Below are positions 1 through 6,170 of a DNA stretch of 6,660 nucleotides, in pieces; position 1 is the first letter of the stretch, and each line of letters starts with the position of its first letter. Source of the DNA: an uncultured Clostridia bacterium. Its GTDB lineage: Bacteria; Bacillota; Clostridia; Lachnospirales; Anaerotignaceae. The DNA lies in NCBI GenBank assembly GCA_937888765.1, contig CALASU010000221.1, positions 1 through 6,660 of the forward strand, in the 5' to 3' direction. Position numbers and translations under genes: made by a program. The notes below the pieces were generated by a model, which saw only the letters and a list, made by a program, of their open reading frames with translations, did not search any database and was not told the origin of the DNA.

Positions 1-8
1 ATAGGGGT

Positions 9-27
9 TTGGGGGCAAAGCCCCCAA
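9..27 (-). terminator. GC-rich hairpin after ftsK, possible terminator
   Basis: A perfect 8-bp stem TTGGGGGC / GCCCCCAA with a 3-base loop starts six bases after the ftsK stop codon. The bases that follow in the direction of transcription (AAACCCCTAT) contain no T-tract within the window, so a standard intrinsic terminator is not shown. It could be a terminator of another kind, an mRNA 3'-end stem, or a copy of a dispersed intergenic palindrome. The window edge prevents a decision. Confidence 0.5.
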
Positions 28-33
28 GGTCTT

Positions 34-3000
34 TTAAATTTCATCAGGTACTGCGCCTGTACGTTCTTCCCATTCGGTTTTGGTAATGAGTACACGTCTA
101 GGCTTACTGCCCTCTTCCGGACCTACAATGCCCCTGCGTTCCAGATCATCCATCAGTCTTGCCGCTCTGTTGTAGCCAATGCGGAACTGTCTTTGCAGCA
201 TGGAAACGGATGCCTTTTCCTTCTCGATTACAAGATCTACTGCTTCGCCGTACAGTTCATCAGAATCTCCGTCTGCCGCATCGTTTCCTTTTGCCGCAGA
301 AGTAATTTTATCAATCGTTTCCTGTGTATAATACGGCTTGCTTGTCTGTTTTAAGAAATGCACAATGGCCTCTACTTCCTGATCAGTCACAAATGCCCCC
401 TGCAAACGAGAAGGTTTATTCTGTCCTGCGGGACAGAACAGCATATCGCCCTTGCCCAGCAGTTTTTCCGCCCCGACTGTATCCAGGACTGTTCTGGAGT
501 CAATACCCGAGGATACCGCAAATGCCAGTCTGGAGGGGATATTGGCTTTGATAACGCCTGTGATAACATCTACAGAAGGACGCTGTGTAGCAATAATCAG
601 ATGCATGCCCGCCGCTCGCGCTTTCTGCGCCAGTCGTGCGATTGCATCTTCTACCTCGCCGGCGGCTGTCATCATCAGGTCTGCTAATTCGTCAACCACA
701 ATGACAATCTGCGCCAGTTTGCCTTTTTCATCGCCTTTTTCTTCCATAACCGCATTGAATCCCTTGATGTCACGCACACCATATGCCGCAAAATCGTTGT
801 ATCTCTGATCCATTTCCCGAACTGCCCAGTTCAGAGCCGCAGAAGCCTTTTTCGGGTCTGTTACAACAGGAATCAGCAGATGCGGGATACCGTTATATAC
901 GCTCAGTTCTACCACTTTCGGATCAACTAATAACAATTTGACTTCCTTCGGGTCTGCCTTATACAGAATACTTGTAATCAGTGTATTGATACAAACAGAT
1001 TTCCCCGAGCCTGTCGCCCCTGCAATCAGAAGGTGCGGCATTTTCGCAATATCTGTTACCACGACATTCCCCGCAATATCCTGCCCTACCGCAAAGGCAA
1101 GCTTGGAGCTGTGCTCTTTAAAGGCATCGCTTTCCAGCAAAGTTCTCATATAAACAGACTGTGTTTCCCTGTTGGGTACTTCGATACCGACTGCCGCTTT
1201 GCCGGGAATCGGTGCTTCGATACGGATACCGCTTGCCGCCAGATTCAGCGCAATATCATCCGCAAGGTTTACAATCTTGCTGACCTTTACCCCCTGACTG
1301 GGAGAAAGCTCATATCTTGTTACCGTAGGGCCTTTGGAAATCTGAATTACCTTTGCATCCACCCCGAAGCTTTTCAGTGTGCTTTCCAGTTTTCTGGCAT
1401 TTTCCAGAAGCTCCGCACGGTTGTCGTTATTGCCTGTCTGAGGATCTGCGCCCAACAGTTCAATGGGAGGGAACTGATAGGGTCTTTCTTCTTCCTCGGG
1501 TTCAGCAGGAAATTCCGCTTCTTCTGTTTCTTCCACTTCTTCTGTTTCTTCCAACACTTCCGCTTCTTTCGCCCTTACAGACTGTTGTGCAAAGCTGTCC
1601 ACATCTGCCGCAATTTCTGCCGCTGCCAAAACAGATTCTTCCACAGAAATCGGAATTTCTTCCCCAAAATCCTCAGATACAGCAGGAAGTTCCTCTGCAA
1701 ACGCAGTAACAGCAGATTCTTCTGCAAAAATTTCTTCCGAAGCATTTTCTTCTTCCAGTTCCACATCAATAGAAATATCCGCCTGTTTTGCTTCCGGCAT
1801 CATTGCCGCAGGCAGAACCGTCTTGCCCATATCCTCTTCCGGCAGAATATCAATAATCGGAGAATCATCGAATACAGGCTTTTCGGGGCGTGTCTGTTCC
1901 GCTTTGAAGCGGCTTCCTGTTACAGGTTTTTCAACTACAGGCACAGCTTCAGGTGTCTGCTCTGCCACCGTCTCCCGTCTTTCCCTTTTGCCAATGGGTG
2001 CTTCGCTTACCGCCGCAGCTGCTGCCGCTGTCATTGCCGCCGCTTCTCTTGCTTCTGCTCTGCGGCTTACAGGTCTGCCCGCTTCTGTAATCACAGGTAT
2101 CTCTTCCATCGGCTGTTCTTTCGGTTCTGCAGGTTCAGCCGCCTGTGCTGTCAGGGGCTGTTCCAGTTCCTTCACATAATCATAAATAGGCTCTCGTTTT
2201 TTAGATTCCAGAATCATTGATTTTTCACGGAATACCGTTTCCTTTATGTAAGGCATTTCTTCCTGTTCCTTGCCGTCAATCTCAATATTGAAATCCGCAC
2301 GGGACATTTTCTTTTTCTTCTGTTCCAGCTTGTCCTGTTTTACCATACGGCGTTCCGCACGTTTTGCCATGCGCGCTTCTTCTTCCTCTTCTTTCTGGCG
2401 TACACGTTCCGCACGCTGTTTGATCTTTTCACGCTTTGCTTTTTTTCTGTATTTCCGATAGTCATTGGCATCCCCGATGGCATGGAAGAAGGATTTGCCT
2501 GTTGCCATTACCACGGAAATCAGCAGAACTGCCAGCAGTACAATACTGCTGCCCAGTGTATCCAATATTGCATACAGACCGCCGCCAATCAGACCGCCGA
2601 TCAGACCGCCGTTGCCAAATGCCCCATAGCCATAAAGCGTACCGCATCGTTTCCCAAAAGAGGCATTTGCCGCCACATTGATCGGATTGATCAGATGCGC
2701 CATAGAAGCCAGTGTTATCAGAAACAGCCCTGCACCGATTCCCCGCACAATGGGATGTCTTTTTTCTTCACTGATCAGCATCCAAATGCAGAATGCAACC
2801 AGAAAGACGGGTAACAGCAACCCACTGAAGCCCAACATTCCTTTGAAAAAGGCTGCAATCATCGCCCCGAAAATCCCCATTTTATCTGTCACAAGACTTA
2901 CCAATACCACAATCGAAGCCAGTATCATCAAAATCAGAATCACTTCATCCAGAATACTGTCCCCGAAACGGCTGCCACGTGCTGTCATCTTTGTGGTTTC

Positions 3001-3192
3001 TTTTCTGGGAGCTTCTTTTACAGAAGTTTCCTCTGTTTCCTGTCTCTGTTCAGATTCTTGTTTTGTATTTGCGCTTCTTTTCGCACTTTTTACAGCTTTT
3101 GTACTCTTTGTATCAGAAGCCGTTTTCTTTACTTTTGGCGTTTTTTCAGTTGTTTTCGTGGAAGGCCGTCCACGTTTTTTCTGCTCCGCCAT
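34..3192 (-). CDS. ftsK: DNA translocase FtsK/SpoIIIE, long-linker form
   Basis: This is a membrane-anchored, ATP-driven double-stranded DNA pump. In the family it forms a hexamer at the septum and clears or segregates chromosomes during division or sporulation. The protein has 1052 residues, against roughly 790 for Bacillus SpoIIIE. Visible order: a Lys/Thr-rich cytoplasmic tail (1-70) starting with an RGRP motif; four or five hydrophobic segments (about 81-101, 118-140, 149-166, 195-231); a strongly charged, probably coiled-coil stretch (about 245-297); and a long acidic, Pro/Ala-rich linker to about 575. The motor follows, with Walker A GATGSGKS at 725-732, Walker B ending in DE at 834-835, and ATQRPSVDVITG at 868-879. 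The C-terminal gamma winged helix (about 976-1040) contains RQFRIGYNRAARLMDDLE, the part that reads orienting DNA motifs. The ATG at 3192 is preceded by GAGGTG five bases upstream. The gene appears monocistronic. Motor and gamma domain assignment is secure. Whether the role is vegetative (FtsK) or sporulation (SpoIIIE) cannot be decided from sequence. Confidence 0.97.
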   Translation of the reverse strand: MAEQKKRGRPSTKTTEKTPKVKKTASDTKSTKAVKSAKRSANTKQESEQRQETEETSVKEAPRKETTKMTARGSRFGDSILDEVILILMILASIVVLVSLVTDKMGIFGAMIAAFFKGMLGFSGLLLPVFLVAFCIWMLISEEKRHPIVRGIGAGLFLITLASMAHLINPINVAANASFGKRCGTLYGYGAFGNGGLIGGLIGGGLYAILDTLGSSIVLLAVLLISVVMATGKSFFHAIGDANDYRKYRKKAKREKIKQRAERVRQKEEEEEARMAKRAERRMVKQDKLEQKKKKMSRADFNIEIDGKEQEEMPYIKETVFREKSMILESKKREPIYDYVKELEQPLTAQAAEPAEPKEQPMEEIPVITEAGRPVSRRAEAREAAAMTAAAAAAVSEAPIGKRERRETVAEQTPEAVPVVEKPVTGSRFKAEQTRPEKPVFDDSPIIDILPEEDMGKTVLPAAMMPEAKQADISIDVELEEENASEEIFAEESAVTAFAEELPAVSEDFGEEIPISVEESVLAAAEIAADVDSFAQQSVRAKEAEVLEETEEVEETEEAEFPAEPEEEERPYQFPPIELLGADPQTGNNDNRAELLENARKLESTLKSFGVDAKVIQISKGPTVTRYELSPSQGVKVSKIVNLADDIALNLAASGIRIEAPIPGKAAVGIEVPNRETQSVYMRTLLESDAFKEHSSKLAFAVGQDIAGNVVVTDIAKMPHLLIAGATGSGKSVCINTLITSILYKADPKEVKLLLVDPKVVELSVYNGIPHLLIPVVTDPKKASAALNWAVREMDQRYNDFAAYGVRDIKGFNAVMEEKGDEKGKLAQIVIVVDELADLMMTAAGEVEDAIARLAQKARAAGMHLIIATQRPSVDVITGVIKANIPSRLAFAVSSGIDSRTVLDTVGAEKLLGKGDMLFCPAGQNKPSRLQGAFVTDQEVEAIVHFLKQTSKPYYTQETIDKITSAAKGNDAADGDSDELYGEAVDLVIEKEKASVSMLQRQFRIGYNRAARLMDDLERRGIVGPEEGSKPRRVLITKTEWEERTGAVPDEI
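1518..1553 (-). repeat. Two perfect tandem 18-bp repeats inside the ftsK linker
   Basis: The plus-strand unit cttcttctgtttcttcca occurs twice in a row without mismatch. On the coding strand it keeps frame and encodes a repeated six-residue acidic unit, xEETEE, at about residues 547-558. In-frame perfect repeats in a low-complexity linker suggest slippage or recombination expansion. Confidence 0.85.
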
Positions 3193-3197
3193 GTCCT

Positions 3198-3203
3198 CAC
3201 CTC
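3198..3203 (-). promoter_or_regulatory. ftsK ribosome binding site
   Basis: GAGGTG on the minus strand lies five bases before the ATG at 3192 and supports that start, which adds the full Lys-rich N-terminal tail. A second purine run, AGGA, lies between the motif and the ATG but is too close to act as the main site. Confidence 0.65.
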
Positions 3204-3231
3204 GTTATATTCAAACTACCTACATCTTCTT

Positions 3232-3240
3232 ATTGTATCA
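3232..3240 (-). promoter_or_regulatory. Candidate extended -10 promoter of ftsK
   Basis: The minus strand reads TG-A-TACAAT (3240-3232), an extended -10 motif, 40 bases before the ftsK start. No good -35 is found at 16-18 bases; TTGATG (3263-3258) is 20 bases away. It lies after the ilvA terminator, where ftsK needs a promoter, but the match is moderate. Confidence 0.45.
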
Positions 3241-3304
3241 CAAAAACATCTGTTCTGCATCAAAATTTTCCGCTTTACAGAACATATAAACCGTCATTTT
3301 TTTC

Positions 3305-3337
3305 AAAAAAGAAAAGGCACCGGCTATGCCGGTGCCT
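3305..3337 (-). terminator. Intrinsic terminator after ilvA
   Basis: On the minus strand a perfect 10-bp stem AGGCACCGGC / GCCGGTGCCT (3337-3328 and 3324-3315) has a 3-base loop. It runs into TTTT-C-TTTTTT (the first four T complete the tract from 3315 to 3305). It starts about 35 bases after the ilvA stop codon. This is a strong factor-independent terminator and makes readthrough into ftsK minor. Confidence 0.92.
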
Positions 3338-3372
3338 CCTCTTGGGATTGGGAATCTTATGTGCACGAAGAA

Positions 3373-4566
3373 TTATTTTACTTCGTAACCTTTTGCTCTC
3401 AGAGCGCACAGCAGTTCTTCGCTGTGAGAGCTGTTTCTTGTTTCAACAACAACGTCAACCTGGCAGTTGCTTACTGCAACACCTTTTGCACGTCTGTTGT
3501 GGGTTACTTCCAGGATGTTTGCGCCTGTTTTTGCGATTACTTCGATCAGCTGGATCAGCTGGCCGGGTTTGTCAGCCATTACTACGGAGAATTCGATCTG
3601 TCTGCCGTTTGCCTGCAGACCTTTGCTGATCGCTCTGTCCAGAATGCCGATATCTACGTTACCGCCGGATACTACACATACAACTTTTTTGCCTGCGATG
3701 TCAACTTTGTTTGTCATAGCTGCTGCTACGGAAACAGCACCTGCGCCTTCAGCTACCATTTTGTGTTTTTCAACCAGCATCAGGATAGCGGAAGCGATTT
3801 CATCTTCTGTTACTGTTACAACGCCATCAACATATTTCTGGCACAGTGCGAATGTCAGATCGCCGGGTTCTTTTACAGCGATACCGTCAGCCATTGTTGC
3901 AACGCTAGCCAGTTTTTCGATTTTACCATGTTCGATGGACTGTTTCATGGAAGGAGCGCCTGCTGCCTGTACACCGTATACTTTGCAGTTAGGGTTGATT
4001 TCTTTGATTGCACAAGCAACGCCGGAAATCAGACCGCCACCACCGATGGGAACGAATACAACTTCTGCATCGGGCAGTTTGTCCAGGATTTCCAGAGCTA
4101 CTGTACCCTGACCAGCCATAACGTATTCATCATTGAAGGGGTGCAGGAATGTGTAACCTTTTTCGTCTCTCAGTTCTACAGCTTTTGCAGCAGCATCATC
4201 GTATACGCCGGGAACCAGAACAACTTCTGCGCCGTAGCTCTTTGTTGCTTCTACTTTAGCCAGAGGAGCACTTGCGGGCATACAGATTGTAGCTTTGATA
4301 CCTTTTTTCTGAGCAGCCAGAGCAACGCCCTGTGCGTGGTTACCAGCGGAGCAAGCGATTACGCCTCTTGCAGCTTCTTCATCTGTCAGGCTGTTTGTTT
4401 TTACATAAGCGCCTCTCAGTTTGAAGGAACCTGTTACCTGCATGTTTTCACATTTGATGTAAACATTTGCATTGGGGTTGATGAAAGCGGATTCGAACAG
4501 GGGTGTTGTTCTTGCTACGCCTTCCAGTACGTTTCTTGCATCTTTAATCATGTCCAGTGTCAACAT
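3373..4566 (-). CDS. ilvA: Threonine ammonia-lyase with one C-terminal ACT domain
   Basis: This PLP-dependent cytosolic enzyme deaminates L-threonine to 2-oxobutyrate and ammonia, and usually also acts on serine. With the chosen start it has 397 residues. The fold type II core shows the PLP lysine, Lys49, in TGSFKLRGA; the substrate/cofactor loop SAGNHAQG at 73-80; the phosphate-binding GGGGL at 176-180; and SGGN at 300-303. Residues about 325-397 form one ACT domain (FSVVMADKPGQLIQLIEVIA and following), which in relatives binds an allosteric amino acid. This is the medium-length, one-ACT class, unlike E. coli IlvA (two ACT-like modules, about 514 residues) or TdcB (about 329, none). An in-frame ATG at 4623 would add 19 residues upstream of the ribosome binding site, and one at 4572 lies too close to it, so 4566 is preferred. 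The gene has its own promoter and terminator. Alanine codons in the stretches read are GCT/GCA, unlike the GCG-rich ftsK, suggesting high expression. A catabolic role (propionate) or a biosynthetic one (isoleucine) both remain possible. Confidence 0.95.
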   Translation of the reverse strand: MLTLDMIKDARNVLEGVARTTPLFESAFINPNANVYIKCENMQVTGSFKLRGAYVKTNSLTDEEAARGVIACSAGNHAQGVALAAQKKGIKATICMPASAPLAKVEATKSYGAEVVLVPGVYDDAAAKAVELRDEKGYTFLHPFNDEYVMAGQGTVALEILDKLPDAEVVFVPIGGGGLISGVACAIKEINPNCKVYGVQAAGAPSMKQSIEHGKIEKLASVATMADGIAVKEPGDLTFALCQKYVDGVVTVTEDEIASAILMLVEKHKMVAEGAGAVSVAAAMTNKVDIAGKKVVCVVSGGNVDIGILDRAISKGLQANGRQIEFSVVMADKPGQLIQLIEVIAKTGANILEVTHNRRAKGVAVSNCQVDVVVETRNSSHSEELLCALRAKGYEVK

Positions 4567-4573
4567 ATTCATA

Positions 4574-4579
4574 CCTCCT
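4574..4579 (-). promoter_or_regulatory. ilvA ribosome binding site that sets the start
   Basis: The minus strand reads AGGAGG, then seven bases, then ATG at 4566. A second ATG at 4572 is only one base after the motif, and the one at 4623 is upstream of it, so neither is a plausible start. This near-perfect site fits a highly translated gene. Confidence 0.9.
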
Positions 4580-4611
4580 ATAATCAGTCGTGATTTGTAT
4601 GTTTTTATAAT

Positions 4612-4637
4612 AAAGACAATCATTTACCATTGTCTTT
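4612..4637 (-). repeat. Perfect 9-bp inverted repeat in the ilvA leader
   Basis: AAAGACAAT and ATTGTCTTT form a perfect inverted repeat with an 8-base centre, at about +12 to +37 of the predicted transcript. It lies about 32 bases upstream of the ribosome binding site. It could be a repressor operator next to the promoter, or an RNA stem that stabilises the mRNA or weakly attenuates. It is A/T-rich with no long T-tract directly after it, so a strong terminator is unlikely. Confidence 0.6.
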
Positions 4638-4654
4638 CGCTCGAATACAGGCTT

Positions 4655-4683
4655 ATTATAGCCCTCCAAGCCCTCATCGTCAA
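4655..4683 (-). promoter_or_regulatory. Near-consensus sigma-A promoter of ilvA
   Basis: The minus strand has a -35 box TTGACG (4683-4678), exactly 17 bases of spacer, and a perfect -10 box TATAAT (4660-4655). The predicted start is near 4648, giving a leader of about 80 bases. The 20 bases just upstream of the -35 (4703-4684) are A/T tracts resembling an UP element, and the heptamer AAAAGTG occurs twice at 9-base spacing further up (4721-4706). Together these suggest strong independent transcription. The promoter is inferred from sequence only. Confidence 0.8.
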
Positions 4684-4809
4684 CAGATTTTTGAGAAAAA
4701 TTTAACACTTTTCGCACTTTTGTAGGAACTGCCAATAAATCCACCACTTATGTACATATTTCCATACACTGTAAAAATATTGCATACTTTATTGTGCGAT
4801 TTTTCTCAC

Positions 4810-4841
4810 AAAAAAAGACTTACGAGCAAAGCCCGCAAGCC
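4810..4841 (-). terminator. Intrinsic terminator after clpX
   Basis: On the minus strand a 10-bp stem (GGCTTGCGGG pairing with CTCGTAAGTC, with three G-U pairs) and a 5-base loop (CTTTG) lie 17 bases after the clpX stop. Seven T residues follow at once (4816-4810). Stem plus T-tract is the standard factor-independent form, and it separates the clpPX unit from ilvA. Confidence 0.85.
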
Positions 4842-4858
4842 TTTTGAAAGTACATTGC

Positions 4859-6154
4859 TTAAGATGCGTGTTCCCGTTTGGAATTTTTGCGTTTTCTCAT
4901 ACGCTGCAGAGGTTCTCTGTTTTCATTATAGATATATTCGGGTTTTTCTGTTCCGTTTACCACGCCTTCTGTAATGATACAGCGTTCCACTGTTGTTTCC
5001 GTAGGGATTTCATACATAATCGGGTTGATAAATTCTTCCACAATCGCACGCAGACCTCTTGCCCCTGTTTCTCTGTCCATTGCTTTTCTGGCAATCGCAC
5101 GCAGGGCTTCTTCTTTGAATTCCAGAATCACATCGTCCAGTGCAAACAGATATTCATACTGTTTTGTCAGTGCATTCTTAGGTTCTGTCAGGATATGCAC
5201 AAAGGCATCTTCATCCAGATTATCCAGTGTTACCACTACGGGCAGACGACCGATAAATTCGGGAATCAGACCATATTTCAACAGATCCTGAGGCATCAGG
5301 CTCTGCAGCAGTTCATCGTCTGTTTTATCCTGCTTGCTGTGTGTTTCTGCACCAAAGCCGATTACCTTATGACCCATTCTGTTCTGGATCATTTTTTCAA
5401 TACCGCCAAACGCACCGCCGCAGATAAAGAGGATATTTGTTGTATCAATCTGAATCAGCTCCTGATGCGGGTGCTTTCTGCCGCCCTGAGGAGGTACGCT
5501 TGCCATTGTGCCTTCCAGAATTTTCAGCAGTGCCTGCTGTACGCCTTCGCCGCTGACATCTCTGGTAATAGATACATTTTCGCTTTTCTTTGTGATCTTG
5601 TCGATTTCATCCACATAGATGATACCGCGTTCTGCACGTTCAATATCATAATCTGCCGCCTGAATCAGTTTCAGCAGAATATTTTCCACGTCTTCACCAA
5701 CGTAACCCGCTTCTGTCAGAGAGGTTGCGTCCGCAATTGCAAAAGGTACATTCAGAACCTTTGCCAGTGTCTGTGCCAGCAGTGTTTTCCCTGTACCGGT
5801 AGGGCCTACCAACAGGATATTGCTCTTCTGCAGCTCCACATCGTCCGCTTTGGCATCCATAAAGATACGTTTATAGTGATTATAAACGGCAACGGCAAGA
5901 GCCTGCTTCGCACGATCCTGACCAATAACATATTCATCCAGCACTTCTTTGATTTCCTTGGGTTTAGGAACTGTAAAGTCCTCATCTCTGCCTGCCAGTA
6001 CATCATATTCTTCATCAATGATATCTGTACAAAGGTCGATACATTCATCACAGATATATACATTAGGCCCTGCAATCAGCTTTTTTACCTGCTCCTGTGT
6101 TTTGCCACAGAAAGAACAGCGCAGTTTATTCATATCTTCTGTTCTGCCTGCCAT
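4859..6154 (-). CDS. clpX: ATP-dependent Clp protease ATPase subunit ClpX
   Basis: ClpX is a hexameric AAA+ unfoldase that recognises tagged or specific proteins, unfolds them and threads them into ClpP. The protein has 431 residues, a normal length. An N-terminal C4 zinc-binding domain shows CSFC (Cys13, Cys16) and CDEC (Cys35, Cys38). The AAA+ module has Walker A GPTGTGKT at 117-124, pore-1 loop GYVGED at 150-155, Walker B IIYVDEID at 178-185, the RKH pore loop at 226-228, the IGF loop at 265-267 that docks on ClpP, PEFIGRLP at 298-305 with the likely arginine finger Arg303, and the sensor 2 stretch TGARGLR at 363-369. The C-terminus is a basic tail (about 419-427). All the expected functional motifs are intact. 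The start at 6154 is supported by AAAGGAG nine bases upstream; Met8 is a less likely alternative. The gene follows clpP by 15 bases and is followed by a terminator, so it is the last gene of the clpP-clpX unit. Confidence 0.98.
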   Translation of the reverse strand: MAGRTEDMNKLRCSFCGKTQEQVKKLIAGPNVYICDECIDLCTDIIDEEYDVLAGRDEDFTVPKPKEIKEVLDEYVIGQDRAKQALAVAVYNHYKRIFMDAKADDVELQKSNILLVGPTGTGKTLLAQTLAKVLNVPFAIADATSLTEAGYVGEDVENILLKLIQAADYDIERAERGIIYVDEIDKITKKSENVSITRDVSGEGVQQALLKILEGTMASVPPQGGRKHPHQELIQIDTTNILFICGGAFGGIEKMIQNRMGHKVIGFGAETHSKQDKTDDELLQSLMPQDLLKYGLIPEFIGRLPVVVTLDNLDEDAFVHILTEPKNALTKQYEYLFALDDVILEFKEEALRAIARKAMDRETGARGLRAIVEEFINPIMYEIPTETTVERCIITEGVVNGTEKPEYIYNENREPLQRMRKRKNSKREHAS

Positions 6155-6163
6155 TTATCATCT

Positions 6164-6170
6164 CTCCTTT
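6164..6170 (-). promoter_or_regulatory. clpX ribosome binding site touching the clpP stop
   Basis: The minus strand reads AAAGGAG, then nine bases, then the clpX ATG at 6154. The first base of the motif (6170) is the last base of the clpP TAA. This arrangement supports the 6154 start over Met8 and is typical of translationally coupled genes that keep subunit levels matched; coupling itself is inferred. Confidence 0.8.

Noticed and set aside
1033..2220. A 395-codon open frame on the plus strand opposite ftsK
   Set aside because: Its Phe/Arg/Cys-rich translation is the reverse reading of the low-complexity acidic linker of FtsK. It has no domain.
3280..3291. A LexA (SOS) box upstream of ftsK
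   Set aside because: GAACATAT matches one half of the Gram-positive consensus, but the second half reads AAAC instead of GTTC. A half-site match is expected by chance.
3058..4593. A 511-codon open frame on the plus strand opposite ilvA
   Set aside because: Its translation is full of Cys, Phe and Tyr with no recognisable domain, it lies exactly opposite a well-supported enzyme gene and its flanks, and it follows from the biased codon use of ilvA.
4567..4623. A longer ilvA start adding 19 residues
   Set aside because: The extension lies upstream of a near-perfect AGGAGG and has no ribosome binding site of its own. The family N-terminus fits the start at 4566.
4544..4747. A 67-codon minus-strand frame between clpX and ilvA
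   Set aside because: It starts with GTG without a ribosome binding site, contains the ilvA promoter and leader, overlaps the ilvA start in another frame, and has no recognisable motif.
4749..4758. The 10-base palindrome TATGTACATA in the clpX-ilvA gap
   Set aside because: It is short, A/T-rich and nearly 100 bases upstream of the promoter's -10 box. Without conservation data it cannot be separated from chance.
4567..4858. A T-box or other amino acid riboswitch upstream of ilvA
   Set aside because: No conserved T-box sequence and no terminator/antiterminator pair were seen between the promoter and the ribosome binding site. The only strong terminator in the gap belongs to clpX and lies upstream of the ilvA promoter.
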